A stretch of 64,000 nucleotides of DNA from Stigmatella aurantiaca DW4/3-1 (GTDB lineage: Bacteria; Myxococcota; Myxococcia; Myxococcales; Myxococcaceae), in NCBI RefSeq assembly GCF_000165485.1, contig NC_014623.1:3243501-3307500 (forward strand), given 5' to 3'. Shown in pieces: positions 50,375 through 58,732 of the stretch; position 1 is the stretch's first letter, and each line of letters begins with the position of its first letter. Under the pieces are notes generated by a model that saw only the letters and a program-made list of their open reading frames with translations, had not been told where the DNA came from and did not search any database. The translations under genes were made by a program, and so were the position numbers.

Positions 50375-51085
50375 ATGGCCCCGTACCTGTCTGTCATCAT
50401 TCCCGTCTACAACGAGGCTTCGATCCTCGCCTCGGCCGCGGCGGAGCTGTGCCAGGGGCTGGATGCGCGAGGCTGGGACTACGAGGTCATCTTCGCGGAG
50501 AATGGTTCCCGGGACGCGACGCCGGAGTTGCTGGAGAAGCTGTGCGCCCAGAACCCGCGCCTGCACTGGTTCCATTCGGAGCGGCCCAACTACGGCGCGG
50601 CGCTCAAGGCCGGCATCACCCGCGCCCAGGGCACCTACGTGGTGTGCGATGAGATCGACCTGTGCGATCTCACCTTCTATGACGCGGCGTTGCCCCGGCT
50701 GGAGCGGGGCGAGGCGGACATGGTCGTCGGCTCCAAGGCCGCCAAGGGCGCCAGTGACCGGCGGCCCATGGTGCGGCGCGTGGCCACGCGCGTGCACAAC
50801 AAGCTGCTGAAGGTGATGCTGGACTTCCGGGGAACGGACACCCATGGGCTGAAGGCCTTCCGGCGCGAGGCCCTGTTGCCCGTCATCGCCCGGTGCGTGG
50901 TGGACATGGACGTGTTCGCCAGTGAGTTCGTCATCCGCGCCTGGCGGGAGGGCCTGAAGGTGATGGAGATCCCCATCCAGCTTCACGAGAAGCGCCAGCC
51001 CTCCATCCACCTCTTCCGGCGCGTGCCCAACGTGCTGAAGAACGTGGGGAAGCTCGTCTACGTCATCCGCATTCGCGGCACTTGA
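50375..51085 (+). CDS. Family 2 glycosyltransferase (dolichol-P-mannose-synthase-like)
   Basis: 236 residues. The GT-A fold begins LSVIIPVYNEASIL, with NGSRDATPELL and the acidic RAQGTYVVCDEIDLCDLTF segment where a DXD-like site is expected; it ends without a membrane domain (the polyprenyl-phosphate glycosyltransferase type). It probably transfers a sugar to undecaprenyl phosphate. It is 92 bp after the flavoprotein gene and 13 bp before the deacetylase gene. Confidence 0.8.
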   Translation: MAPYLSVIIPVYNEASILASAAAELCQGLDARGWDYEVIFAENGSRDATPELLEKLCAQNPRLHWFHSERPNYGAALKAGITRAQGTYVVCDEIDLCDLTFYDAALPRLERGEADMVVGSKAAKGASDRRPMVRRVATRVHNKLLKVMLDFRGTDTHGLKAFRREALLPVIARCVVDMDVFASEFVIRAWREGLKVMEIPIQLHEKRQPSIHLFRRVPNVLKNVGKLVYVIRIRGT

Positions 51086-51098
51086 GAGGGGGCACGCG

Positions 51099-52040
51099 AT
51101 GGCCTCCCGGCTCGCGTCCATCTCCGTCGATCTCGATTCGCTGCACCATTACTGCCGCATTCATGGGCTGCCCGAGACGGTGCTCGACGCGCGGGCCCGG
51201 GGCCTGGTGTACGCGAAGGCCGTGCCGCGCTTCCGGGAGCTGTGGGGCGCGCTGGGCGTGCCCGGGACGTTCTTCGCCATTGGGGAGGATCTCGCGGACG
51301 CGGGCGCCGCGGAGGCCCTGCGCCAGGCGCAGGCCGCGGGCGTCGAGATCGCCAACCACAGCTTCTCGCACGACTATGCCTTGAGCCGGCGGGCCCCCGA
51401 GTCCATTCACGAGGACCTGGCCCGTGGTGAGCAGGCCATCCTCGCGGCCACGGGCACGCGTCCGGTGGGTTTCCGCGCCCCGGGCTACACGCTGAACGCG
51501 GCCCTCTATGCGGCCACGGCGGCGCGGGGCTACCGCTACGGCTCCTCCGCCTTTCCCGCCGCGCCGTACTACGCGGCCAAGGCCACGGTGATGGGCGCGC
51601 TCGCGCTGGCCGGGCGTCCCTCGCGCTCGGTGCTCGACAGCCCCAGGGTCCTGCTGGCGCCGCGTGAGCCCTACCGGCCCGACCCCCGGCAGCCCTACCG
51701 GAGGGGCACGGGGACAGTGGTGGAACTGCCGATGACGGTGACGCCCGGCGCGCGGTTTCCCTTCATCGGAACGTTCGCGGCCACGCTGCCCATGTCCTTC
51801 ATCCGCGCGGCGTACCTCGCCTGCCGGGGCTCGGCCCTCTTCAACTTCGAGTTGCACGCGGTGGATGTGCTGGACGCCACGGACGGGATTCCCGCGGAGC
51901 TGGTGCGCCAGCAGCGGGACCTGCAAGTGCCCGCGGCGCGGAAGATGGAGCGGCTCGCCACCCTGTTCCGGTGGCTGAAGGCCGATGCCGACACCGTCAC
52001 GTTGCGGGAGGCGGCCGAACGGTTGGCGCCCGGTCTGTAG
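51099..52040 (+). CDS. Polysaccharide deacetylase (NodB-type)
   Basis: 313 residues. The NodB domain shows SISVDLDS (metal-binding Asp), VPGTFFAIGEDL and NHSFSHDY (the HxxxH metal pair), then PVGFRAPGY, the conserved substrate-binding loop. There is no clear signal peptide, suggesting cytoplasmic or lipid-linked intermediate action. The start ATG follows the GT2 stop by 13 bp. Expected role: removing an N-acetyl or O-acetyl group from a sugar intermediate made by the neighbouring glycosyltransferase. Confidence 0.85.
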   Translation: MASRLASISVDLDSLHHYCRIHGLPETVLDARARGLVYAKAVPRFRELWGALGVPGTFFAIGEDLADAGAAEALRQAQAAGVEIANHSFSHDYALSRRAPESIHEDLARGEQAILAATGTRPVGFRAPGYTLNAALYAATAARGYRYGSSAFPAAPYYAAKATVMGALALAGRPSRSVLDSPRVLLAPREPYRPDPRQPYRRGTGTVVELPMTVTPGARFPFIGTFAATLPMSFIRAAYLACRGSALFNFELHAVDVLDATDGIPAELVRQQRDLQVPAARKMERLATLFRWLKADADTVTLREAAERLAPGL

Positions 52041-52135
52041 ACGGCTTCCTCGCGGAGGTTCTGTGGAAGACGCCGTGAGCGCTTCGGCCGGACGAGCCCT
52101 CCCGGTGGGAGGAGGGGGATGTTAAAGAGTGGGCC

Positions 52136-52990
52136 ATGTTCGAGCAGCTCGGTGACAAGGTCCGGAAGCAGCTGAAGGGGTGGACGGAACAGATGGCGGG
52201 CCAGGAGCGCAAGGACAGGCTCCAGGCGCTCGCCCGCACGGAGAACGAGTACGGGGTGGACCCGTTCGGCTTCAACCTGGACTTCAGCCTCGCCGCGGTC
52301 GCGCCCCTGCTCTGGCTGTACCGCCACTACCACCGCGTGGAGACCTTCGGCCTCGAGAACCTGCCCCCCGGCCGCGTGCTCCTCGTCTCCAATCACTCCG
52401 GCCAGCTGCCCATGGACGGCGCCATGATTGGCGTGGCCCTGATGATGGAGGCCGACCCGCCGCGCGCCATCCGCAGCATGGTGGAGAAGTGGGTGCCTAC
52501 CCTTCCGTACATCTCCGCGTTCTTCGCCCGGGTGGGGCAGATTGTCGGCACGCCGGAGAACTGCCGCCGCCTGCTGGCCGCGGGGGAGGCCATCCTCGTG
52601 TTCCCCGAGGGCACGCGCGGCATCTCCAAGCTGTGGCCGCAGCGCTACCAGCTCCAGGACTTTGGCCTGGGCTTCATGCGGCTGGCGCTGGAGACGGACA
52701 CCCCGATTGTGCCCGTGGCCGTCATCGGCGCCGAGGAGCAGGCCCCGGCCCTGATGGACCTCAAGCCCCTGGCCCGGCTCTTGGGGTTCCCCTCGTTTCC
52801 CATCACCCCCACGGGGGTGCCCATCCCGCTGCCCACCAAGTACCGGCTCTATTTCGGCGAGCCCATGCGCTTCACCGGGCGCGCCGATGACGAGGACAGC
52901 GAGCTGGACAAGAAGGTGCGCACCGTGAGGGCCGCCATCCAGGCGATGATTCACCAGGGCCTCAAGGAGCGCCGGAGCATCTTCTGGTGA
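52136..52990 (+). CDS. Lysophospholipid/1-acylglycerol-3-phosphate acyltransferase family
   Basis: 284 residues. The PlsC-type blocks are VSNHSGQLPMDGA (His and Asp of the catalytic site, spaced HX6D as in hemolysin-like members), a short hydrophobic stretch, then FPEGTRGISKLWP. No signal peptide is seen, but a membrane-associated helix near residue 55 is likely. It may acylate a lipid or a glycolipid precursor. It is preceded by about 95 bp, enough for its own promoter. Confidence 0.8.
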   Translation: MFEQLGDKVRKQLKGWTEQMAGQERKDRLQALARTENEYGVDPFGFNLDFSLAAVAPLLWLYRHYHRVETFGLENLPPGRVLLVSNHSGQLPMDGAMIGVALMMEADPPRAIRSMVEKWVPTLPYISAFFARVGQIVGTPENCRRLLAAGEAILVFPEGTRGISKLWPQRYQLQDFGLGFMRLALETDTPIVPVAVIGAEEQAPALMDLKPLARLLGFPSFPITPTGVPIPLPTKYRLYFGEPMRFTGRADDEDSELDKKVRTVRAAIQAMIHQGLKERRSIFW

Positions 52991-53021
52991 GCCCCGGAGC
53001 GCATGCTATGAGGCAGGCTCC

Positions 53022-53945
53022 ATGAGACCGGCGATCGTCGTCACGGGCATCAGTGGCAACCTGGGCCGTACCCTCGCCAAGCTCTTGCACAAGAGCGAGC
53101 GCATCATCGGCATTGACCGGCGCCCCTTCGTGGGCCGGCCGAAGGATGTCGAGATGTACCAGTTGGACTTGCGCAAGAAGAAGGCCGAGGACGTCTTCCG
53201 CAAGAACGAGATCCGCGCCGTCATCCACATGGGCATCATGCACGACCCGCGCATGAGCGAGGAGGAGCACCACTCCTTCAACGTGGTGGGCACCACGCGC
53301 CTCCTGGAGTACTGCGCCAAGTACGGCGTGAAGAAGGTGGTCTTCCTCTCCTCCGCCAACGTCTATGGGCCCAGTCCGGACAACTCCAACTTCCTCACCG
53401 AGGACGCGCCCCTCATGGCGTCCAGCCGGTTCTCGGGGGTGCGGGACTTGATCGAAGTGGACATGCTCGCGCATGGCTTCTTCTGGCGGCACCCCGACAT
53501 CAACACCGTCATCCTCCGGCCCGTGCACATCGTGGGGCCCACCATCCGCAACGCCCCCTCCAACTACCTGCGGCTGCGCCACCCGTGGACGCTGGCCGGG
53601 TTTGATCCCATGGTGCAGCTCATCCACATGGAGGATGTGGCGCGCGCCATGGTGGAGGCCCTGCGGCCGGAGCCCAAGGGGGTCTACAACGTCGTCGGTC
53701 CGGGCGAGGTGCCGCTCTCGTCCGTGCTGCGCGAGCTGGGCCACGTCTCCATTCCCGTGCCCCATCCCATCGCTCGCCCCGTGCTGAGCATGCTCTTCAA
53801 GTACCGCCTCGCCAACTTCCCCCCGCCCGAGCTGGACCACATTCAGTTCCTCTGCAACGTGGATGGCAGCCGCTGGCGGAAGGAGCTGGGCTGGAAGCCC
53901 CACCACTCCATGCGCGATACGATTCGCTCCGTCATCGGCGAGTAG
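53022..53945 (+). CDS. Atypical NAD-dependent epimerase/SDR
   Basis: 307 residues. The Rossmann start VVTGISGNLGRTLAKLL and the SSANVYGP strand are typical of extended SDRs acting on nucleotide sugars. The catalytic YxxxK position reads FSGVR (SRFSGVRDLIEVD) after the expected ENAPL/EDAPL segment, so both Tyr and Lys appear replaced. It is therefore either catalytically atypical or an NAD-binding regulatory protein. It ends the plus-strand set 31 bp after the acyltransferase gene. Confidence 0.75.
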   Translation: MRPAIVVTGISGNLGRTLAKLLHKSERIIGIDRRPFVGRPKDVEMYQLDLRKKKAEDVFRKNEIRAVIHMGIMHDPRMSEEEHHSFNVVGTTRLLEYCAKYGVKKVVFLSSANVYGPSPDNSNFLTEDAPLMASSRFSGVRDLIEVDMLAHGFFWRHPDINTVILRPVHIVGPTIRNAPSNYLRLRHPWTLAGFDPMVQLIHMEDVARAMVEALRPEPKGVYNVVGPGEVPLSSVLRELGHVSIPVPHPIARPVLSMLFKYRLANFPPPELDHIQFLCNVDGSRWRKELGWKPHHSMRDTIRSVIGE

Positions 53946-53958
53946 TCTGAGGGGGCCT

Positions 53959-53978
53959 GACAGCGATGTCAGGGCCGT
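53959..53978. repeat. 7-bp stem-loop after the SDR gene
   Basis: CCTGACA and TGTCAGG form an inverted repeat with a 4-nt loop about 12 bp after the SDR stop, without a U-tract. It may mark the end of the operon. Confidence 0.3.
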
Positions 53979-54103
53979 TGAGGCCTTCAGCCCGAGCGTG
54001 CCTGACACCCCTGTCGTGCCTTGCCCCTCGCCCAGAAGTGCCTGGGCCCTGTCTCCCAGCGTAAGGTGTTGATTTCTGGGTGCTGGGTCGGCAAGCCCCA
54101 GGG

Positions 54104-54118
54104 TGGCACCCGCCTTGC
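54104..54118 (+). promoter_or_regulatory. Sigma-54 (-24/-12) promoter
   Basis: TGGCACCCGCCTTGC is an exact match to the sigma-54 consensus (TGGCAC, five bases, TTGC). The GG at 54105-54106 and GC at 54117-54118 give a predicted start near 54130. No coding sequence starts within the next 85 bp on this strand. Confidence 0.7.
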
Positions 54119-54129
54119 TTTAGAGATGC

Positions 54130-54216
54130 GGCAAGTAGACCTGGTTAGGGGGTTCCATAGGGGAACCCTCGACGCCCGTCGCCTCGGCCGGCCCCGAGTC
54201 GACGGGCGATTTTTTT
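54130..54216 (+). ncRNA. Candidate sigma-54-dependent small RNA
   Basis: The predicted transcript of about 85 nt begins near 54130 and ends in a strong intrinsic terminator. Inside it, GGGTTCC-ATAG-GGAACCC forms a perfect 7-bp stem; the terminator stem follows. No open frame with a start is present. The length and promoter type recall the myxobacterial developmental sRNA Pxr, but the run of seven C residues known in Pxr is missing, so it is treated as a separate, unnamed candidate. Its 3' end overlaps the 3' end of the convergent lipoprotein gene by a few bases. Confidence 0.55.
54172..54216 (+). terminator. Intrinsic terminator of the candidate small RNA
   Basis: CGCCCGTCG pairs with CGACGGGCG, extended inside by CTCGG/CCGAG, and is followed by a run of seven T at 54210-54216. 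It ends the only promoter-driven plus-strand unit here. Confidence 0.75.
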
Positions 54217-54634
54217 ACGGCAGCTCCCCCGCGAAGGGGCCTTCGAGCTGGCGCTCCAGGAGCCACACGCCCCCCTGGTAGATGAACTCCGAGGTGGTGG
54301 TGGCCGTTTGCTCGGAGACCGAGGGCAGCCGCATCCACTGAATGCGGCTGGTCACCGTGGCCCGCAGGCCATCCGGCGCCATCCCCACCTCGAGAATCTC
54401 GTAGTCGGTGATGGAGAGATCCCTCTCGTCCTGGAGCTCGCGCCGCGCCTTCAGGAAGGCCTCCTGGCGCTCGGGGATCAGGTGCCGCGCGGCCCCCCGG
54501 AAGTCCTTCCAGCGCAAGCGCTTGTAGAAGTCCTCCACCACCGGGCGCAGCCCTTCCAGGCCGGTGCTTGCCGCGGTGTGGGCGCACGCCCCACAAAGGA
54601 GGGCCAGCAGAAGAAGGGGGACAAGCAGGCGCAT
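54215..54634 (-). CDS. Small lipoprotein, unknown function
   Basis: 139 residues from the ATG at 54634 (a second one lies seven codons upstream). The signal peptide ends in LALLCGAC, a lipobox. The mature domain is helical at first (LRPVVEDFYKRLRWKDFRGAARHL) then beta-rich (YEILEVGMAPDGLRATVTSRIQWMRLP ... SEFIYQGGVWLLE), a pattern like NTF2-type or similar small folds. It is convergent with the small-RNA terminator. Confidence 0.65.
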   Translation of the reverse strand: MRLLVPLLLLALLCGACAHTAASTGLEGLRPVVEDFYKRLRWKDFRGAARHLIPERQEAFLKARRELQDERDLSITDYEILEVGMAPDGLRATVTSRIQWMRLPSVSEQTATTTSEFIYQGGVWLLERQLEGPFAGELP

Positions 54635-54729
54635 GATGGTGGGTGACGGTAACACCTGGAAGTGGACCTACAAGAAGATCCCAGTGCTATCGTCTCGGCT
54701 CCGCCTGCGCACCGGAGTTCCGAACGTCC

Positions 54730-57700
54730 ATGGCCAAGTCGATGGTGGAGCGGTACGAGCAGCTGTTGCTGCAAGACCCCAGTTCCGCGGTGTTCGTCGA
54801 GCTCGCCAAGGTCCTGCTTGAGAAGGGTGACATCACACGCGCCATCTCGACGTGTGAGCAAGGGGTGGTCCACCACCCGCACTCCATCATCGGACGCGTG
54901 TTGTGGGGCAAGGCCCTGCTGCAACAGGGCCGGCCCGCTCAGGCGATGGAGCAGTTCGATCAGGCCGTCGCCATCGATAAGGAGAACCCCCACGCCTACA
55001 ACCTCATCGGTGAGGTGCTGGTGCAACGGGGGTTGTTCCGCTCGGCACTGCCCATCCTGCGCAAGGCCGCCGCGCTTCAGCCCAACGATGCGCGGGTCCG
55101 CTTGTGGCTGGAGCAGACCCAGCAGTCGCTGGCCGGAGGCCCGCCGCCGGTGGTGGCGGATCTGCCGGGCATCACCGCCAACGCGCTCGCGGCGCAGGAG
55201 CTGAGTGACGAGCCCGACGCTCCCGCCGAGCCTGCGGCGGCGCCCGCGGCGGCGGCGCCCCCGGAAGAAGAAGAGCAGCCCGAGGTGACGGGCGTGATGA
55301 AGCTGCCGGTCATCTCGCTCGTGGACGAGAGGGACCTGGACGCCATCCCGCCCCCGCCGGCCGAGACCGATGCCTTCAGCGCCCCGGCGGGCGCGCGTCA
55401 GCAGGCCCTCTCCCGTCCCTCGCGGAAGGTGGAGGTCGTGATGTTCCCTCCCAAGCGCCCCTCGGGAACGCTTGCCTCCGTGACGGCGCCCCCTCCTCCG
55501 CCCCCCGGTTTTGGCGTGGAGGCGCAGGAGGAGCAGGCCGAGGACGACTTGGAGGACACCCCGCCGTATTCAGAGCGGGTCCCTTCCGAGTTTGATCCGT
55601 CGCAGGCGCAGGACGAGTTTCCCCCCGAAGAGGAGGCGCCGCCGGAGGAGGAGGCGCCGCTCTCCGCGTCTCAGGCACGGCGGCCCGCAGAGGACGCCGG
55701 GCAGGCTTCGCCCCCGTCTTCGGGAGGGGGACTGCTTGGAGATCTGCCTCCCCCCGACGAGTTGCCCGCGGTGCCCGCCGCGGCGCGTGTCTCTGACTCG
55801 GCCCGGAGCGCGTCGCCGTCCCGGAAGCGGGCCTCGGCCGCCCCCAAGCGCGCGCTGCTGGAGGACATTCCGGATGCCGCGGAGCCTCGGGCCGCCGCGG
55901 CCCCCCGCGCGGTCCGCGCCTCCGATGTGGATGCCGCGGCCAGCGCCGCCGCCTACGAGAAGGAACTGCGCGAGAAGCTCGCCAAGACGGCCACGGACTC
56001 CTCTTTCCTCTCCCGCCACGGGGTGAAGCTCATCGCGGGGGGCGTCTGCGCGGTGGTGCTGGCCGTGTTCGCGTGGGTCTACATCTCCCATCGCGCGGAG
56101 CAGGGAGGCAGGACGCTCGCGGAGGTGCTGGGGCGCACCGAGCGGGTCATCGCCCTCGACACGAGCGCCTCCCTGGAAGAGGCGCTCACGCTGCTCGACC
56201 GTGCGCGCGAGATGGACGACAGCAACAGCAAGGTCTGGGCGCTGACGGCCTATACGCATGCCCTTCTCTTCGCGGACCACGGCGCCGTGGCCGAGGACCG
56301 GCAGCAGGCGCTCGCGGCGCTGGAGCATCCAGGGGTGCGCGCCGAGCATCAGGGGCTCAGCCTGGCCACGGATGTGCTGGTGGCCGATGAGAAGGGGCGG
56401 GAGGCCGCCCGCCGCGCGTTGCTCAACTCCAGCGTGCAGGGTTCTGTCGAGGTGGATGCGCTCGCGGGCAGCCTGCTCCTGGAAATGAAGCAGCCCGAGA
56501 AGGCCTTGGAGCGCTTCAAGCAGGCCGTCGAGAGCGTCCGCGCGTTGGTGGCGTTGGGCCGCTACTACCAGGACTTCGACAACGCGGAGAAGGCCCTCAA
56601 CATGTACACGAATGCCCGGAAGCTCTCTCCGGAGCATCCCCTGGCGCGCATCGGCATGGCGGAGAGCCAGCTGGCGCTCGACCAGGATCTGAGCCTGGCG
56701 CTGGCGGACATGGAGGCGCTCGGCAAGAGCAAGGATCTGGTGGATCCCTTGCGCTCGCGGCAGCAGCTCATCCAGGGCCGGTTGCTGACGGAGCTGGGGC
56801 GATACGACGAGGCGCTGGCCTTGCTGGCCCAGGGGGTGAAGGGGCCGCTCGCGTTCGACTTCCACCTCGCCCTCGGCGATGCGGGCCGCGCGGCGGGGAA
56901 GCTCGAGGAGGCCCAGCAGGCGTATGAGGCCGCCCTCAAGCTCCAGCCCCGGAGCGAGGACGCCCGGGAAGGGCTGGGGCGCACGTTGCTGGACCGGGAC
57001 CGGGTGAAAGAGGTGCTCGCGCGGCTGGACGGGGAAGGCCGCAAGGTGGCCCTGGTGCGCGCGGCGGCCCACGTCCGGCAGGAGGACTGGAAGCGCGCCC
57101 GCGCCGAGCTGGAGAAGACGCGGGTGAACAACCGCTACCCGCTCGAGGCCGTCGGCTATCTGGCCCTGGCGGACACCATGGAGGGCAACGGCGATCAGGC
57201 GCGCGAGATCCTGGAGAAGGCCGTCAACGGCGTGAAGAAGCCCCGGACGGACCTCCGGGTGGCGCTCGGCCGGGTGTACTGGCGTCAGCGCTCGCTGGAC
57301 AAGGCGCAGGCCCAGTTCGAGGAGGCCATGAAGGATCCGCGCGACTATGAGGCCTCCTGCTCCGAGGGCCGGCTCCTGCTGGCGCGCGGGTTGCCGGACA
57401 TGGCCCTCAAGCCCCTCACGCAGGCGGTGGAGCGCAATGGCTTCCATGGCGAAGCCCGGGATGCGCTCGGCCGGGCCCTGCTCGCGCTGGGCCGCACGGA
57501 CGAGGGCTTCAAGCAGTTCGAGCGGTGGCGCGGGGACAACCCCGACAGCGCCAAGGCGCACAAGGGGTTCTCCCTGGCGCTCCTCCAGACGGGGAAGTTC
57601 CCCGAAGCGGTGGAGTCTTCCAGCCGCGCGGTGAAGCTCGATGCCAATGACGCCGAGGCGCACCGCCTCCGGGCAATCAGCCTCTTTGCCACCGGCGATG

Positions 57701-58329
57701 GCAAGGCCGCCTTCACGGCCCTGTCTCGCGCCAACAGCCTGGATCCCCGGGACCCAGAAACGTTCTGCGAGATTGGCCATGCCTTCCTCCGCCAGGGAGA
57801 CGCGGAGAACGCGGTGGCGGCCTTCGCGGCGGCGCGGCGCGAGGGACCCGATGTGACGTGTGGCCAGGTGGGCGAGCACTACGTCCATCCGTCCGAGGGG
57901 GGGCGCGCGGCGGCCAAGGCGCTGCAGGGCATCTCCGACCGGGCGAACGCCGTCTGGGACAAGGCCTTCGCGCAGACGGCCCTCGCCCGGGTGTTGCTGA
58001 GCGTGGGGGATGTGAAGGGCGCTCAGGCGGCCGCGGCGGAGGCCGTGAAGCTGGCGCCGTCCAGCGGGCGGGCGCAGCTGGCCCTGGGGCTCGTGGCCTT
58101 GCGCCAGCGGCAGGAGGAGCCCGCCCGGGCGGCGCTCACCAAGGCCGTGGAGCTGGATCCGGCCAATGGCATGGCCCGCCTGGCGCTGGCGGATCTGCTC
58201 GTGCGCAAGTCAGAGGATCTGCCGCAGGCCATCAAGGAGTATGAAGCGTTCCTCAAGCTGGCGGGTGGAACGGAAGAGGCGAAGCGGGTGAAGAAGGCCC
58301 TGCCTCCCCTCAAGAAACGAGCCAAGTAG
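54730..58329 (+). CDS. Large TPR membrane protein
   Basis: 1199 residues from the ATG at 54730; an in-frame ATG lies 29 codons upstream, in sequence of non-coding character. The N-terminal ~140 residues are three TPR units (MVERYEQLLLQDPSSAVFVELAKVLLEKGDITRAIS). A long Ala/Pro/Glu-rich linker (about 170-420) leads to a membrane helix at about 435-453 (LIAGGVCAVVLAVFAWVYI). The rest is a large TPR superhelix (VAYFQEA- and FEEAMKDPRDYEASCSEGRLLLARGL-type repeats). Topology resembles the 1369-residue zinc-ribbon protein, but with TPR units instead of a zinc ribbon at the N-terminus. It may be a scaffold across the inner membrane. Confidence 0.7.
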   Translation: MAKSMVERYEQLLLQDPSSAVFVELAKVLLEKGDITRAISTCEQGVVHHPHSIIGRVLWGKALLQQGRPAQAMEQFDQAVAIDKENPHAYNLIGEVLVQRGLFRSALPILRKAAALQPNDARVRLWLEQTQQSLAGGPPPVVADLPGITANALAAQELSDEPDAPAEPAAAPAAAAPPEEEEQPEVTGVMKLPVISLVDERDLDAIPPPPAETDAFSAPAGARQQALSRPSRKVEVVMFPPKRPSGTLASVTAPPPPPPGFGVEAQEEQAEDDLEDTPPYSERVPSEFDPSQAQDEFPPEEEAPPEEEAPLSASQARRPAEDAGQASPPSSGGGLLGDLPPPDELPAVPAAARVSDSARSASPSRKRASAAPKRALLEDIPDAAEPRAAAAPRAVRASDVDAAASAAAYEKELREKLAKTATDSSFLSRHGVKLIAGGVCAVVLAVFAWVYISHRAEQGGRTLAEVLGRTERVIALDTSASLEEALTLLDRAREMDDSNSKVWALTAYTHALLFADHGAVAEDRQQALAALEHPGVRAEHQGLSLATDVLVADEKGREAARRALLNSSVQGSVEVDALAGSLLLEMKQPEKALERFKQAVESVRALVALGRYYQDFDNAEKALNMYTNARKLSPEHPLARIGMAESQLALDQDLSLALADMEALGKSKDLVDPLRSRQQLIQGRLLTELGRYDEALALLAQGVKGPLAFDFHLALGDAGRAAGKLEEAQQAYEAALKLQPRSEDAREGLGRTLLDRDRVKEVLARLDGEGRKVALVRAAAHVRQEDWKRARAELEKTRVNNRYPLEAVGYLALADTMEGNGDQAREILEKAVNGVKKPRTDLRVALGRVYWRQRSLDKAQAQFEEAMKDPRDYEASCSEGRLLLARGLPDMALKPLTQAVERNGFHGEARDALGRALLALGRTDEGFKQFERWRGDNPDSAKAHKGFSLALLQTGKFPEAVESSSRAVKLDANDAEAHRLRAISLFATGDGKAAFTALSRANSLDPRDPETFCEIGHAFLRQGDAENAVAAFAAARREGPDVTCGQVGEHYVHPSEGGRAAAKALQGISDRANAVWDKAFAQTALARVLLSVGDVKGAQAAAAEAVKLAPSSGRAQLALGLVALRQRQEEPARAALTKAVELDPANGMARLALADLLVRKSEDLPQAIKEYEAFLKLAGGTEEAKRVKKALPPLKKRAK

Positions 58330-58330
58330 C

Positions 58331-58720
58331 GTGGACAGTCCCCCTCAAAGACAGGCGCCTTATCCACTGCTGCGCATCATGGGGGGCAATGCGTTTCTGC
58401 TCTCCATCATCTACCTGGTGACCGGCATCGGCGTGGAGGTGGCGCGCCGGTACTACCCCACGCGCTTCGTTCAGCAGCTCTCCCTGTCCCTGGACTCGTT
58501 GCCCGCCCGGGCGCTGGAGTTCGTGGGCGCCCTCGAGCCGCTGCGCGCCGCCTACCTCGAAGGCCGTGTCTCGGATGCCCAGGTGCGCCTGCTCTTCGGG
58601 AGCACCACCATCGTGGTCATCTTCATCCTGGCCTTCGTGGTGGGCATCCTCGTGGGAGGCCTGCGCAGCTACGTCGAGCGGCGCGCCATCCGCAAGGCCA
58701 GCGAGCGCCGGCCCGGGTAG
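58331..58720 (+). CDS. Small membrane protein, unknown
   Basis: 129 residues from a GTG at 58331, one base after the stop of the TPR gene, which suggests coupled translation. Two membrane helices are predicted at about 18-36 (MGGNAFLLSIIYLVTGIGVEVARRYY) and 92-112 (TIVVIFILAFVVGILVGGL), with a periplasmic or cytoplasmic loop between and a basic C-terminus. It probably acts with the TPR protein. Confidence 0.6.
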   Translation: MDSPPQRQAPYPLLRIMGGNAFLLSIIYLVTGIGVEVARRYYPTRFVQQLSLSLDSLPARALEFVGALEPLRAAYLEGRVSDAQVRLLFGSTTIVVIFILAFVVGILVGGLRSYVERRAIRKASERRPG

Positions 58721-58732
58721 CGCGGCCTCGGC

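Noticed and set aside
54130-54216. Identity with the Pxr sRNA
   Set aside because: The sigma-54 promoter and hairpins are similar in kind, but the run of seven C residues reported for Pxr is absent and the length differs. I therefore do not give it that name.
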